Made by a program: the position numbers and the translations under genes | Part shown: positions 46,765 to 54,260 of the stretch, one piece after another | Position numbering within the stretch: position 1 is the first letter of the stretch | Layout of the letters: each line of letters starts with the position of its first letter | The notes under the pieces: model-generated | Database searches by the model: none | Seen by the model: the letters and a program-made list of their open reading frames with translations, nothing else | What the model was told of the DNA's origin: nothing | Assembly: GCF_000181495.1 (NCBI RefSeq) | Contig: NZ_ABCF01000015.1 | Coordinates: forward strand, 1 to 54,260 | Length of the DNA: 54,260 nucleotides | Source: Bacillus sp. SG-1 | GTDB lineage: Bacteria; Bacillota; Bacilli; Bacillales; Bacillaceae_B | Direction of reading: 5' to 3'

Positions 46765-47727
46765 ATGAACTTTGGATTGTTTGGAAAAAACAAAAGAGTA
46801 GCAAATCTCGTCATCACCGATACAGCAATCCGGTATGCAGACTTGAAGATGGATTCCCCGCTGATCTTGCATAACTATGGTGAGAAGCTTCTTCCTCAAG
46901 GTGTCATAACGGATGGAAAGATCATTGAATATGACACCCTTGTCATGATTCTGGAAGAATGTATTTCTGAGTGGGGAATTACGAAGAGGCCGGTCCGTTT
47001 CATTGTTCCGAGCACTTCCATCATTGTCAAAAGGGTCCTTGTGCCAACTGATATTAAAGAAGATGAGTTGAAAGGCTATATATTCATGGAAATCGGGACA
47101 AGTATTCATCTTCCATTTGAGGATCCTTTGTTCGACGTGGTCCTTCTCGGGGAAAAAGGGGACAAGCAGGAAATATTGGTTGTTGCATCTCCTGAAGAAG
47201 TCATCCACTCCTATAGAGATATCCTGGAAGAAGTGAAGTTGAAGCCGATGGTCGCGGATATTTCTCCATTAGCTCTGTACAGGTACTTCTATCATAATGA
47301 TATGGTGAGAAGTACGGATCATGAAATGCTTCTTCAGTTTGATGAGAAACTGTTGACCATCTCCATCTTCCATAATAACCAGCCCATTTTCCTGAGGCCG
47401 ATTTCCCTGCAGGGAGACCTCGAGCTTGCGGAGCCGTTAGAAAACCAGTCAGGCGGACTGCTGTTTTATTTGGAAGATACCTTTAAAGAGATTGAAAAAG
47501 TATTCAGCTTTTATAAATATTCCTTGAATAAAGGAGAGGTCAATGTCAATAAAGTCATCCTGACAGGAGACCATCCTTATTTAAATGAAATCTATCAAAC
47601 GCTATCAGACAGACTGGATGTCGCTGTCCAAAGATCCCCTAAAGACACTGTGATGGATACAACTGGACAGACGGTGCCCCGGCAATTCGACCTGGCAATC
47701 GGTTTGGCATTGAAAGAGGTGCTGTGA
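46765..47727 (+). CDS. pilM: PilM, actin-like pilus assembly protein
   Basis: Cytoplasmic actin-fold protein, 320 residues, that links the motor to the PilN/PilO membrane complex. Recognisable parts are NLVITDTAIRYADLKMDS near the N-terminus, VRFIVPSTSIIVKRVLVP, LPFEDPLFDVVLLGE, and the late VILTGDHPYLNEIYQTLSDRL. The ATG has an AAAGGGG site. The stop overlaps the start of the next gene as TGATG, the typical pilM-pilN arrangement. Confidence 0.9.
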   Translation: MNFGLFGKNKRVANLVITDTAIRYADLKMDSPLILHNYGEKLLPQGVITDGKIIEYDTLVMILEECISEWGITKRPVRFIVPSTSIIVKRVLVPTDIKEDELKGYIFMEIGTSIHLPFEDPLFDVVLLGEKGDKQEILVVASPEEVIHSYRDILEEVKLKPMVADISPLALYRYFYHNDMVRSTDHEMLLQFDEKLLTISIFHNNQPIFLRPISLQGDLELAEPLENQSGGLLFYLEDTFKEIEKVFSFYKYSLNKGEVNVNKVILTGDHPYLNEIYQTLSDRLDVAVQRSPKDTVMDTTGQTVPRQFDLAIGLALKEVL

Positions 47728-48341
47728 TGCTGATTGATATCAATTTACTTCCACAGAAAGAACGAAAACGGAGGATGCCGGTTTACATTGCCATCGCTGC
47801 ACTTACCCTCACCATACTGGGGACTGCATTCCTTCTCGTTTTTACCCAGTTATCACATCAGGAGCTGGAGAACATAACAAAAAATCTAGAAATGAAAAAA
47901 GAATTTCGTCTTCAACAGGAAACGACCGTAAATACCATTGAGTCTTCAGATGGGCTAGAGCAGCTCCACACAGCTGTTCAGTGGGCTGAACAATATCCGA
48001 TTGATACAGTTCCTGTTCTTGAACACCTTACCTCTCTATTGCCTGAGAGGGGTTTCTTCAGACAGTTTAACTACACAGAGGATGGGATGATTAACCTGAA
48101 TGTTCAGTTTGACACGAGCAGGCAGGCCGCCTACTACCTCAATGATCTTAAACACTCTGATTGGATCAGTGAAGCAAAACTGACTTCCCTTGAAACATCC
48201 CAAGGTCAAATGGAGGAAGATTTAGTTGTGCTTCCAGAAGATAAACTTATGCCAAGGTATCTGGGGCAGTATGAAATTTCCTTGAATCAGTCCTTCATCA
48301 AGAGTGAACTTCAATCTGAAAGTGAAGGAGGGGGAGAGTGA
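47727..48341 (+). CDS. pilN: PilN, pilus alignment subcomplex protein
   Basis: Single-pass membrane protein, 204 residues. The cytoplasmic tail MLIDINLLPQKERKR contains the INLLP motif by which PilN binds PilM. One membrane helix follows (YIAIAALTLTILGTAFLLVF), then a coiled coil and a ferredoxin-like periplasmic-side domain (here outside the membrane). I chose the ATG at 47727, overlapping the pilM stop. The order M-N-O is standard; a PilP partner is absent, as expected without an outer membrane. Confidence 0.88.
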   Translation: MLIDINLLPQKERKRRMPVYIAIAALTLTILGTAFLLVFTQLSHQELENITKNLEMKKEFRLQQETTVNTIESSDGLEQLHTAVQWAEQYPIDTVPVLEHLTSLLPERGFFRQFNYTEDGMINLNVQFDTSRQAAYYLNDLKHSDWISEAKLTSLETSQGQMEEDLVVLPEDKLMPRYLGQYEISLNQSFIKSELQSESEGGGE

Positions 48342-49102
48342 TGAACCTCCAATTCGAAAAAAGGGAATGGCTGTTGATGGCCGGTTCTATCATCCTTGGC
48401 GTTTGTATCTTGGCTGGTGTCTATTTTCTGCTTTATAACCCGGTTCAAAAGGAAATCGATGTTCGTGCACAGGAACTGGAAACAGAGGAGAAGCTGATTT
48501 CTATACTAGAAGAGAAAACGAGCAATATTGAACAGGAAACGTTTCAAAATTCCATTTCTCTTCAAAAAAAGGTTCCTGTTAAGCCAATGACGGAAAAGCT
48601 GCTTCTTGATCTGGAAAAAGCGGAAACGATATCAGACAGTTTTATATCCAGTATCCAATTTTCCGAAGGAGATGTAATTCTGCCGCTCACATCCCAGAGT
48701 GCAGAGGAAGATATTGAAAATCTTTCTTCAGACGATAGTGAAGATTCAGGGGAAGTGAATGGGGAGACGCAGGAAATTCTGCCTCAAGGATTGAAAAAAC
48801 TCAATGCAATACTTTCTGTCGAATCACCAAGTTACTTCGAAATGGAAAAATTTTTGGAAGTCCTCGAAGAGCTTGACCGAATAACAGAAATTGAACAAAT
48901 TGCTTTTGAAGGGCCTGAAGAATCGATTATACAGGGAGACAGTTATGACAAGGTCAGCTATAAGCTGCTGGTTGCTGCTTTTTATTTGCCTGACCTCATG
49001 CAGCTTATAGAAGAAATGCCATCGCTGAACAGCCCGCCGCCTGCCAATAAAGTGAATCCATTCAGCAGCTACAGTGACTTGGATGAAAATGAAGATGAGT
49101 AA
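48341..49102 (+). CDS. pilO: PilO, pilus alignment subcomplex protein
   Basis: Single-pass membrane protein, 253 residues, partner of PilN. It has a short cytoplasmic N-terminus, a membrane helix (LLMAGSIILGVCILAGVYFLLYNPV), a coiled coil (EIDVRAQELETEEKLISILEEKTSNIEQE) and an extracytoplasmic domain with the PilO-like VESPSYFEMEKFLEVLEELDRITEIEQI. An acidic insert (about 120-145) interrupts it. The ATG overlaps the pilN stop and is preceded by GGAGGGGGAGAG. It is the last pilus gene; a terminator follows 100 bases later. Confidence 0.87.
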   Translation: MNLQFEKREWLLMAGSIILGVCILAGVYFLLYNPVQKEIDVRAQELETEEKLISILEEKTSNIEQETFQNSISLQKKVPVKPMTEKLLLDLEKAETISDSFISSIQFSEGDVILPLTSQSAEEDIENLSSDDSEDSGEVNGETQEILPQGLKKLNAILSVESPSYFEMEKFLEVLEELDRITEIEQIAFEGPEESIIQGDSYDKVSYKLLVAAFYLPDLMQLIEEMPSLNSPPPANKVNPFSSYSDLDENEDE

Positions 49103-49199
49103 CTAAATAAAGCGGGAAATAAAAAATCTTCTGTGTTATATTACTATCTATTTAGAGTGCCATTTCCGAAAATGAAAAAATTGGCGAAAACCTCTGGGG

Positions 49200-49231
49200 A
49201 CAAGACGACAAAAGTCTTGTTCTTTTTTTTA
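49200..49231 (+). terminator. terminator of the pilus operon
   Basis: ACAAGAC pairs with GTCTTGT around GACAAAA and is followed by TC and eight T residues. Confidence 0.82.
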
Positions 49232-49278
49232 TGCACTGTGATAGCATAAAAAAAACGACATAGAGGAGGGGGACACAA

Positions 49279-50268
49279 ATGGACAAGCGGGGCAGCAAAG
49301 ATGGCAGGATCACAATAAAAATTAACGGAGACAAAAAGAACTATAATGAAGAACTGCTTGTACATAATTGGAAGTTAGGAGAAGAAGAATCTGCCGCTGC
49401 CGAAGAGAGGGCAGAAGAAGATTCTTTTGACTGGGTCCTTCCAGACGAAGATCCGGCTCCTAAAGAATTTAAAAAAATTAATTATGTACAAAAAAACAAA
49501 GGAAAAAAACGGTTTGGCGTAAAGCAAATCACTCCTGGGATTGCGAGGATCATCTATACGCTGGTCGGTGCGGTTGCTGTCTCACTAATTTTTGGCTTCA
49601 TTATTCTTAATGTTATTACCGACGGTGAGCAATCCATCCCGGCGGTTCAGCTTCAGGAGGCTGCAGATGTAAACAAGGATGGGAAGGAAACTCCTTCTGC
49701 TGCCGGGGGTACTATAACCATTGATAGTCTGACGGCATCTGTTCTGCAGGGAGGAGTATACACCACTACGGACTCTGCCAATACCATGAAAGCGTCCTTG
49801 GAGGCAAAAGGCATCCCGACGATGATGATAGAAATGGACGGTAACCTATTTTTATTTATCGGAACCGCAGGAGACCTTGAAGGAGCAAAGGCTATGGGCA
49901 AAAAACTTTCTAATCAAGATGTTGAAGTGTATGCAAAGGACATCGTGCTTCCAGACAAGAATGTTGCGGGAACAAAAGCAGATGCTGACTTCATTGAAAA
50001 GTCAAAAGCCGTTTTTGCTGCATTAGCAGTTGAGAGCTCAAATGCGTACACAAACGGGTCAATTAATGAAGAGAAATTAAACGAAATCAGCACGCTGTTG
50101 AATGATCTGTCAGCTTCAAAAGTAAGTGAGAACATGACCGGATTGAAAGAAAATCTTGAAACGGCTTCACGGAACCTGCAGGAATACAAGTCTTCAACGG
50201 AACTCTCTAAACTTATTGCTGCACAACAGTCTTTGCTTACTTATTTGGAGTCTTATCACAAATTGTAA
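49279..50268 (+). CDS. spoIIB: SpoIIB, sporulation engulfment and septum protein
   Basis: In B. subtilis SpoIIB helps septal peptidoglycan thinning and localises SpoIIDMP at the start of engulfment. This 329-residue protein has an N-terminal cytoplasmic acidic region, one membrane helix near 92-114 (IIYTLVGAVAVSLIFGFIILNVI), and an extracytoplasmic SPOR-type domain at about 150-230 (ASVLQGGVYTTTDSANTMKASLEAKGIPTMMIEMDGNLFLFIGTAG), with a helical C-terminus. The ATG follows GGAGGGGG. A sigma-H promoter, expected from B. subtilis, was not found. Position before maf-radC supports the name. Confidence 0.88.
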   Translation: MDKRGSKDGRITIKINGDKKNYNEELLVHNWKLGEEESAAAEERAEEDSFDWVLPDEDPAPKEFKKINYVQKNKGKKRFGVKQITPGIARIIYTLVGAVAVSLIFGFIILNVITDGEQSIPAVQLQEAADVNKDGKETPSAAGGTITIDSLTASVLQGGVYTTTDSANTMKASLEAKGIPTMMIEMDGNLFLFIGTAGDLEGAKAMGKKLSNQDVEVYAKDIVLPDKNVAGTKADADFIEKSKAVFAALAVESSNAYTNGSINEEKLNEISTLLNDLSASKVSENMTGLKENLETASRNLQEYKSSTELSKLIAAQQSLLTYLESYHKL

Positions 50269-50318
50269 TATTATCTGGTATATTGGATATTTTCCGGGAA
50301 ATATATAATAAAGAGGCA

Positions 50319-50349
50319 GAGCAGGGAGGAATTTGACCCTGCTTTTTTT
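50319..50349 (+). terminator. terminator of spoIIB
   Basis: AGCAGGG pairs with CCCTGCT around AGGAATTTGA and leads directly into TTTTTTT. Confidence 0.82.
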
Positions 50350-50559
50350 ATTAACAGCAGAAAATCTCGAGAAGGGGCATCCGACAACATAACTCCAGTG
50401 GCCAAGATCCCGGCTTCTCTTAACGATTAGTCGTGAAGTTCATTTCGTATGCCGCTGAACGGGAAATCTCCGCTTTGTTATTAGTTGTGAATAGGACAAG
50501 TATTTGATACGATGAAATGGTATCTCCCAATCTTACGGAAGAAGGGAAAGGTGTATGAA

Positions 50560-51126
50560 TTGTCAAACCTCATTTTAGCTTCAGGTTCCCCCCGCAGAAA
50601 AGAACTTCTACAACAAATCCAACTATCTTTTTCTATTGAAGTCAGCAATGCTGATGAAACTTTTTCTTCAGACCTGCCGCCGCATGAAGTTGTGATGGAA
50701 CTGTCCAAGCGTAAAGCCGTCTCCGTTGCAGCCCGACACCCGGAAGCTTTTGTCATTGGATCGGACACGGTCGTTGTCTATGGCAATGAAATCTTGGGAA
50801 AACCTTCTGGTGCAGAACATGCTAAAGAAATGCTCCGCACACTTTCAGGCAAAACACATTCCGTCTATACAGGTGTAGCCATTGTGAATAACGAAAATGA
50901 AAAAATGTTTTACAAAAAAACAGATGTAACGTTTTGGGAGCTGACAGAAGAGGAAATAGAAACGTATGCAGCTTCTGGTGAACCACTCGATAAAGCAGGC
51001 GGATATGGAATACAGGGATTGGGCGCCCTTCTTGTAAAAGAAATCCACGGTGATTATTTTTCAGTAGTGGGGCTGCCGATTTCCCAGGTATACCGCAGCT
51101 TGAAAGAAATGGGCTGCCATCCGTAA
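50560..51126 (+). CDS. maf: Maf, nucleotide pyrophosphatase
   Basis: Maf/YhdE-family enzyme that hydrolyses non-canonical or dTTP/UTP-type nucleotides; in B. subtilis overproduction arrests septation. It has the conserved N-terminus LILASGSPRRKELLQQI, the GSDTVVVYGNEILGKP active-site block, the LSGKTHSVYTGV motif, and DKAGGYGIQGLGALLVKEIHGDYFSVVGLP. I chose the TTG at 50560 (MSNLILASGS, 188 residues) behind AAAGGTG; the in-frame ATG at 50512 would add 16 non-conserved residues. The gap before it (50350-50559) shows nothing recognisable. Confidence 0.92.
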   Translation: MSNLILASGSPRRKELLQQIQLSFSIEVSNADETFSSDLPPHEVVMELSKRKAVSVAARHPEAFVIGSDTVVVYGNEILGKPSGAEHAKEMLRTLSGKTHSVYTGVAIVNNENEKMFYKKTDVTFWELTEEEIETYAASGEPLDKAGGYGIQGLGALLVKEIHGDYFSVVGLPISQVYRSLKEMGCHP

Positions 51127-51145
51127 GCATTTTTCCTCTTTTAGT

Positions 51146-51170
51146 CCTCCCAGGCGTTATAATTGGGAGG
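51146..51170 (+). promoter_or_regulatory. hairpin covering the radC ribosome site and a TATAAT box
   Basis: CCTCCCA (51146-51152) is complementary to TGGGAGG (51164-51170). The loop contains TATAAT (51158-51163), and the 3' arm is the radC Shine-Dalgarno. In a read-through maf-radC mRNA the site would be masked, while an mRNA started from the TATAAT box would lack the 5' arm. Confidence 0.4.
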
Positions 51171-51179
51171 TATGGAATT

Positions 51180-51869
51180 TTGCCGGAAACAAAACTTATG
51201 ATCAGAGATTATCCTACTGATGAAAGGCCGCGTGAACGAATGGTTCAAAGCGGTGCAGCCAGTCTGTCCAATCAGGAGCTTCTGGCAATCATTTTGAGGA
51301 CAGGAACTAAGTCGGAGTCTGTCCTGCAATTGGCGAACCGGGTCCTGACGACGTTTGAAGGTCTCAGGCTTTTAAAAGAAGCTTCTCTTGAAGAAATTAT
51401 GAATATCAAGGGCATTGGACTTGCTAAAGCGGTACAGATCATGGCTGCTTTAGAAATCGGCCGGCGTATCGGCAACCTTGCATATGATGACCGCTATTCG
51501 ATTCGCTCCCCCGAAGATGGAGCCAACTACGTGATGAATGATATGAGATTCCTGTCACAGGAACATTTCGTTTGTCTTTACCTTAATACAAAAAACCAAG
51601 TACTTCACAAACAAACTATATTTATTGGCAGCCTGAATGCATCTATCGTGCATCCCCGTGAAGTCTTTAAGGAAGCCTTCCGAAGATCAGCGGCGTCCAT
51701 CATATGTATCCATAACCACCCCTCAGGAGACCCGACTCCGAGCAGGGAGGATATTGAAGTGACGAAGAGGCTCGTCGAATGTGGAAAAATCATAGGGATA
51801 GAAGTACTGGACCATCTTATAATCGGTGAAAAGAAATATGTCAGCTTAAAGGAAAAAGGATACTTATGA
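51180..51869 (+). CDS. radC: RadC-family JAMM-domain protein
   Basis: A 229-residue protein of the RadC (YsxA) family; despite the name its role in DNA repair is not established. The N-terminal helix-hairpin-helix region contains LEEIMNIKGIGLAKAVQIMAALEIG. The C-terminal JAMM/MPN metalloprotease-like domain has the zinc motif HNHPSGDPTPSREDIEVTKRL near residue 178 and an upstream glutamate-type position. The start is TTG, nine bases after GGGAGG. It lies between maf and mreB as in B. subtilis. Confidence 0.93.
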   Translation: MPETKLMIRDYPTDERPRERMVQSGAASLSNQELLAIILRTGTKSESVLQLANRVLTTFEGLRLLKEASLEEIMNIKGIGLAKAVQIMAALEIGRRIGNLAYDDRYSIRSPEDGANYVMNDMRFLSQEHFVCLYLNTKNQVLHKQTIFIGSLNASIVHPREVFKEAFRRSAASIICIHNHPSGDPTPSREDIEVTKRLVECGKIIGIEVLDHLIIGEKKYVSLKEKGYL

Positions 51870-51873
51870 TACT

Positions 51874-51901
51874 TTGTTTTTTGTGATGGTTAGGCTATAA
51901 T
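51874..51901 (+). promoter_or_regulatory. probable sigma-A promoter of mreBCD
   Basis: TTGTTT (51874-51879), 16 bases, then a perfect TATAAT (51896-51901), about 90 bases before the mreB start. The -35 box is weak. Confidence 0.45.
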
Positions 51902-51951
51902 ATTGTTTATGATTTTTGAAGCTTAAATATATAGGGAAAGAACTTATATAG

Positions 51952-52998
<1,047 letters not shown>

Positions 52999-53236
52999 TA
53001 TGGTTTGATTATTAAAGATGGGGCTGCACTCATTGAAAGATAACGTGGGCAGTCCCTTCTTGTTTGTGTAAAAGGGTAAAAGTAACTGTTCGCCTGATCA
53101 ATCGCTTATGGGCGTGCATTTATTTAAAAGGCTCTTTTTCCTTTTTGAGAAAAATGGTAGATTAAGAAGTGTACTTGTTAAAATATATTCATTCAAACAG
53201 GATAGAAAATAAGTGTAAAAGATAGAGGTGTCTTAC

Positions 53237-54115
53237 ATGCCCCGCTTTTTTTTGAATAAACGATTGATCATCCTTCTTGTCAGCATCATCGTGCTGGTGG
53301 CATTGATAGGATATTCTGTTCGTGAAAGGGATAATATATCCTGGCCGGAACAGTTCGTAGGAGATATTGTTGGATTTGGGCAATCCCTTGTGTCCAAACC
53401 GGTTGGAGCGATTGCCGGTTTCTTTGAAAACGTAAAAGACTTGCAAAATACTTATACAGAAAACCAGAAACTGAAGTCCCGCCTGGAAGAGCTTGTAAAG
53501 CTCGAAACTATGGTGAAAGATCTTGAAAAAGATAATGATGAACTGCGTCAAATCTTGGACAAACAAGAAAATTTAAGAGATTTTGATCCCATTCAGGCGA
53601 CCGTCATTGCCAGAAATCCCAGCCAATGGGAAGATCTGCTTGTAATTGATAAAGGAAAAGTCCAAGGTGTCCAAGCCAACATGGCTGTCATTACTTCCCA
53701 AGGTTTGATAGGGAAGGTGAAAAGCGTAAAGCAGTTTTCCTCGACCATTGAACTGCTCAGCAATAAAAATCCAAATAACAGGATTTCTGCGCTGATTCAA
53801 GGTGATGAAAATGTCATTGGTTCAATTGAAGGGTATGACACCGACAGGGATCAGCTTTTAGTTAAACGCATCCCTAATGATATGAAGGTTGAAGAAGGAG
53901 CCAAAGTCATCACTTCAGGTCTTGGCGGCGTATTTCCAAAGGGGCTGCCGATCGGGGAAGTGAAGGAAGTCGTGCCAGACCAATATGGATTGACACAGAC
54001 GGCATATGTTGAACCGACAGCTGACTTGTATCATCTTGAACATGTGATTGTTGTGGACAGAAGCAAGGTGAGCATTGATCTGGAGGAGCCCGAAGAAGCG
54101 GAGGGTGAGGAATGA
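53237..54115 (+). CDS. mreC: MreC, cell-shape protein
   Basis: Bitopic membrane protein of the elongasome, 292 residues, that activates the RodA-PBP2 synthase with MreD. It has a basic start (MPRFFLNKR), one membrane helix (LIILLVSIIVLVALIGYSV), a coiled coil at about 70-115, and the beta-barrel MreC domain (ATVIARNPSQWEDLLVIDKGKVQGVQANMAVITSQGLIGKV). I chose the ATG at 53237; a GTG three codons upstream overlaps the GAGGTG site. The 238-base gap after mreB contains an imperfect inverted repeat (GGGGCTGCAC/GTGGGCAGTCCC, 53019-53056) that could attenuate transcription. The end overlaps mreD as ATGA. Confidence 0.95.
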   Translation: MPRFFLNKRLIILLVSIIVLVALIGYSVRERDNISWPEQFVGDIVGFGQSLVSKPVGAIAGFFENVKDLQNTYTENQKLKSRLEELVKLETMVKDLEKDNDELRQILDKQENLRDFDPIQATVIARNPSQWEDLLVIDKGKVQGVQANMAVITSQGLIGKVKSVKQFSSTIELLSNKNPNNRISALIQGDENVIGSIEGYDTDRDQLLVKRIPNDMKVEEGAKVITSGLGGVFPKGLPIGEVKEVVPDQYGLTQTAYVEPTADLYHLEHVIVVDRSKVSIDLEEPEEAEGEE

Positions 54116-54260
54116 AAAAACTTCTCCTTCCGTTCATCGCATTAATCTGTTTCTATGGATCAAGTTTGTTTGTAACCTATCTGCCCATGGGAATTTTTAA
54201 CACTGACAGAGTGCTCGTTCCTCATTTCCTGATCATTTTTATATTGCTGATGAGCGTCTA
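54112..54260 (+). CDS. mreD: MreD, cell-shape membrane protein (partial, runs off the window)
   Basis: Only the first 49 residues are in the window. They begin MKKLLLPFIALICFYGSSLFV and continue with a second hydrophobic segment (LVPHFLIIFILLMSV), fitting the multi-pass MreD family. The ATG overlaps the mreC stop (ATGA) with a GGAGGGTGAGG site. The call rests mostly on the order mreB-mreC-mreD. Confidence 0.88.
   Translation, partial: MKKLLLPFIALICFYGSSLFVTYLPMGIFNTDRVLVPHFLIIFILLMSV

Noticed and set aside
49103..49278. Sigma-H promoter for spoIIB
   Set aside because: Expected from B. subtilis, but no AGGAwWT...GAAT pair with suitable spacing was found in this gap.

Overview
The window looks like a chromosomal segment of a spore-forming, low-GC Gram-positive bacterium of the Bacillaceae. 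The gene order ysoA-tig-clpX-lonB-lonA-engB-hemAXCDBL-spoVID-ysxE-valS-folC ... spoIIB-maf-radC-mreBCD follows the Bacillus subtilis map. Sporulation genes, a T-box leader on valS and sigma-F and sigma-E promoter matches agree with this. I could not fix the genus; a marine or soil Bacillaceae lineage is plausible.

Region by region: 0.1-9.9 kb holds protein quality control (trigger factor, ClpX, LonB, LonA) and the ribosome-assembly GTPase EngB. Between clpX and lonB lies a non-coding array of 53-bp tandem repeats. 10.2-12.6 kb is a polar amino-acid ABC transporter, which I do not expect at this point of the B. subtilis map, followed by a convergent membrane-protein gene. 13.1-13.7 kb is a tandem intergenic repeat. 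13.7-20.1 kb is the heme operon that takes glutamyl-tRNA to uroporphyrinogen III. 20.2-20.5 kb holds two repeat families, one nested in the other. 20.6-23.2 kb carries spore-coat genes and a small convergent membrane-protein gene. 23.3-27.8 kb is valS, with its leader, and folC.

The accessory core is 27.9-49.2 kb, between folC and spoIIB, where B. subtilis has only comC (prepilin peptidase). Here there is a membrane GAF-GGDEF diguanylate cyclase, a large secreted von Willebrand A protein, an IS1182-type insertion sequence, a minus-strand cassette of three prepilin-like proteins (PilV-, PilW- and PilX-like, the last with a long poly-aspartate tract), and a divergent operon. That operon encodes an acidic membrane protein, a PRC-barrel protein, a VanW-like protein, PilB, PilT, PilC, PilA, PilD, PilM, PilN and PilO. 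Together this is a near-complete Gram-positive type IV pilus system with extension and retraction motors. PilB has an MshEN-like N-terminal domain, a fold that binds c-di-GMP in other bacteria, so the nearby cyclase may control the pilus. The IS sits exactly inside a bidirectional terminator and duplicated its 24-bp core.

The last 5 kb (spoIIB, maf, radC, mreB, mreC and the start of mreD) returns to the conserved order and concerns engulfment, septum control and cell shape.
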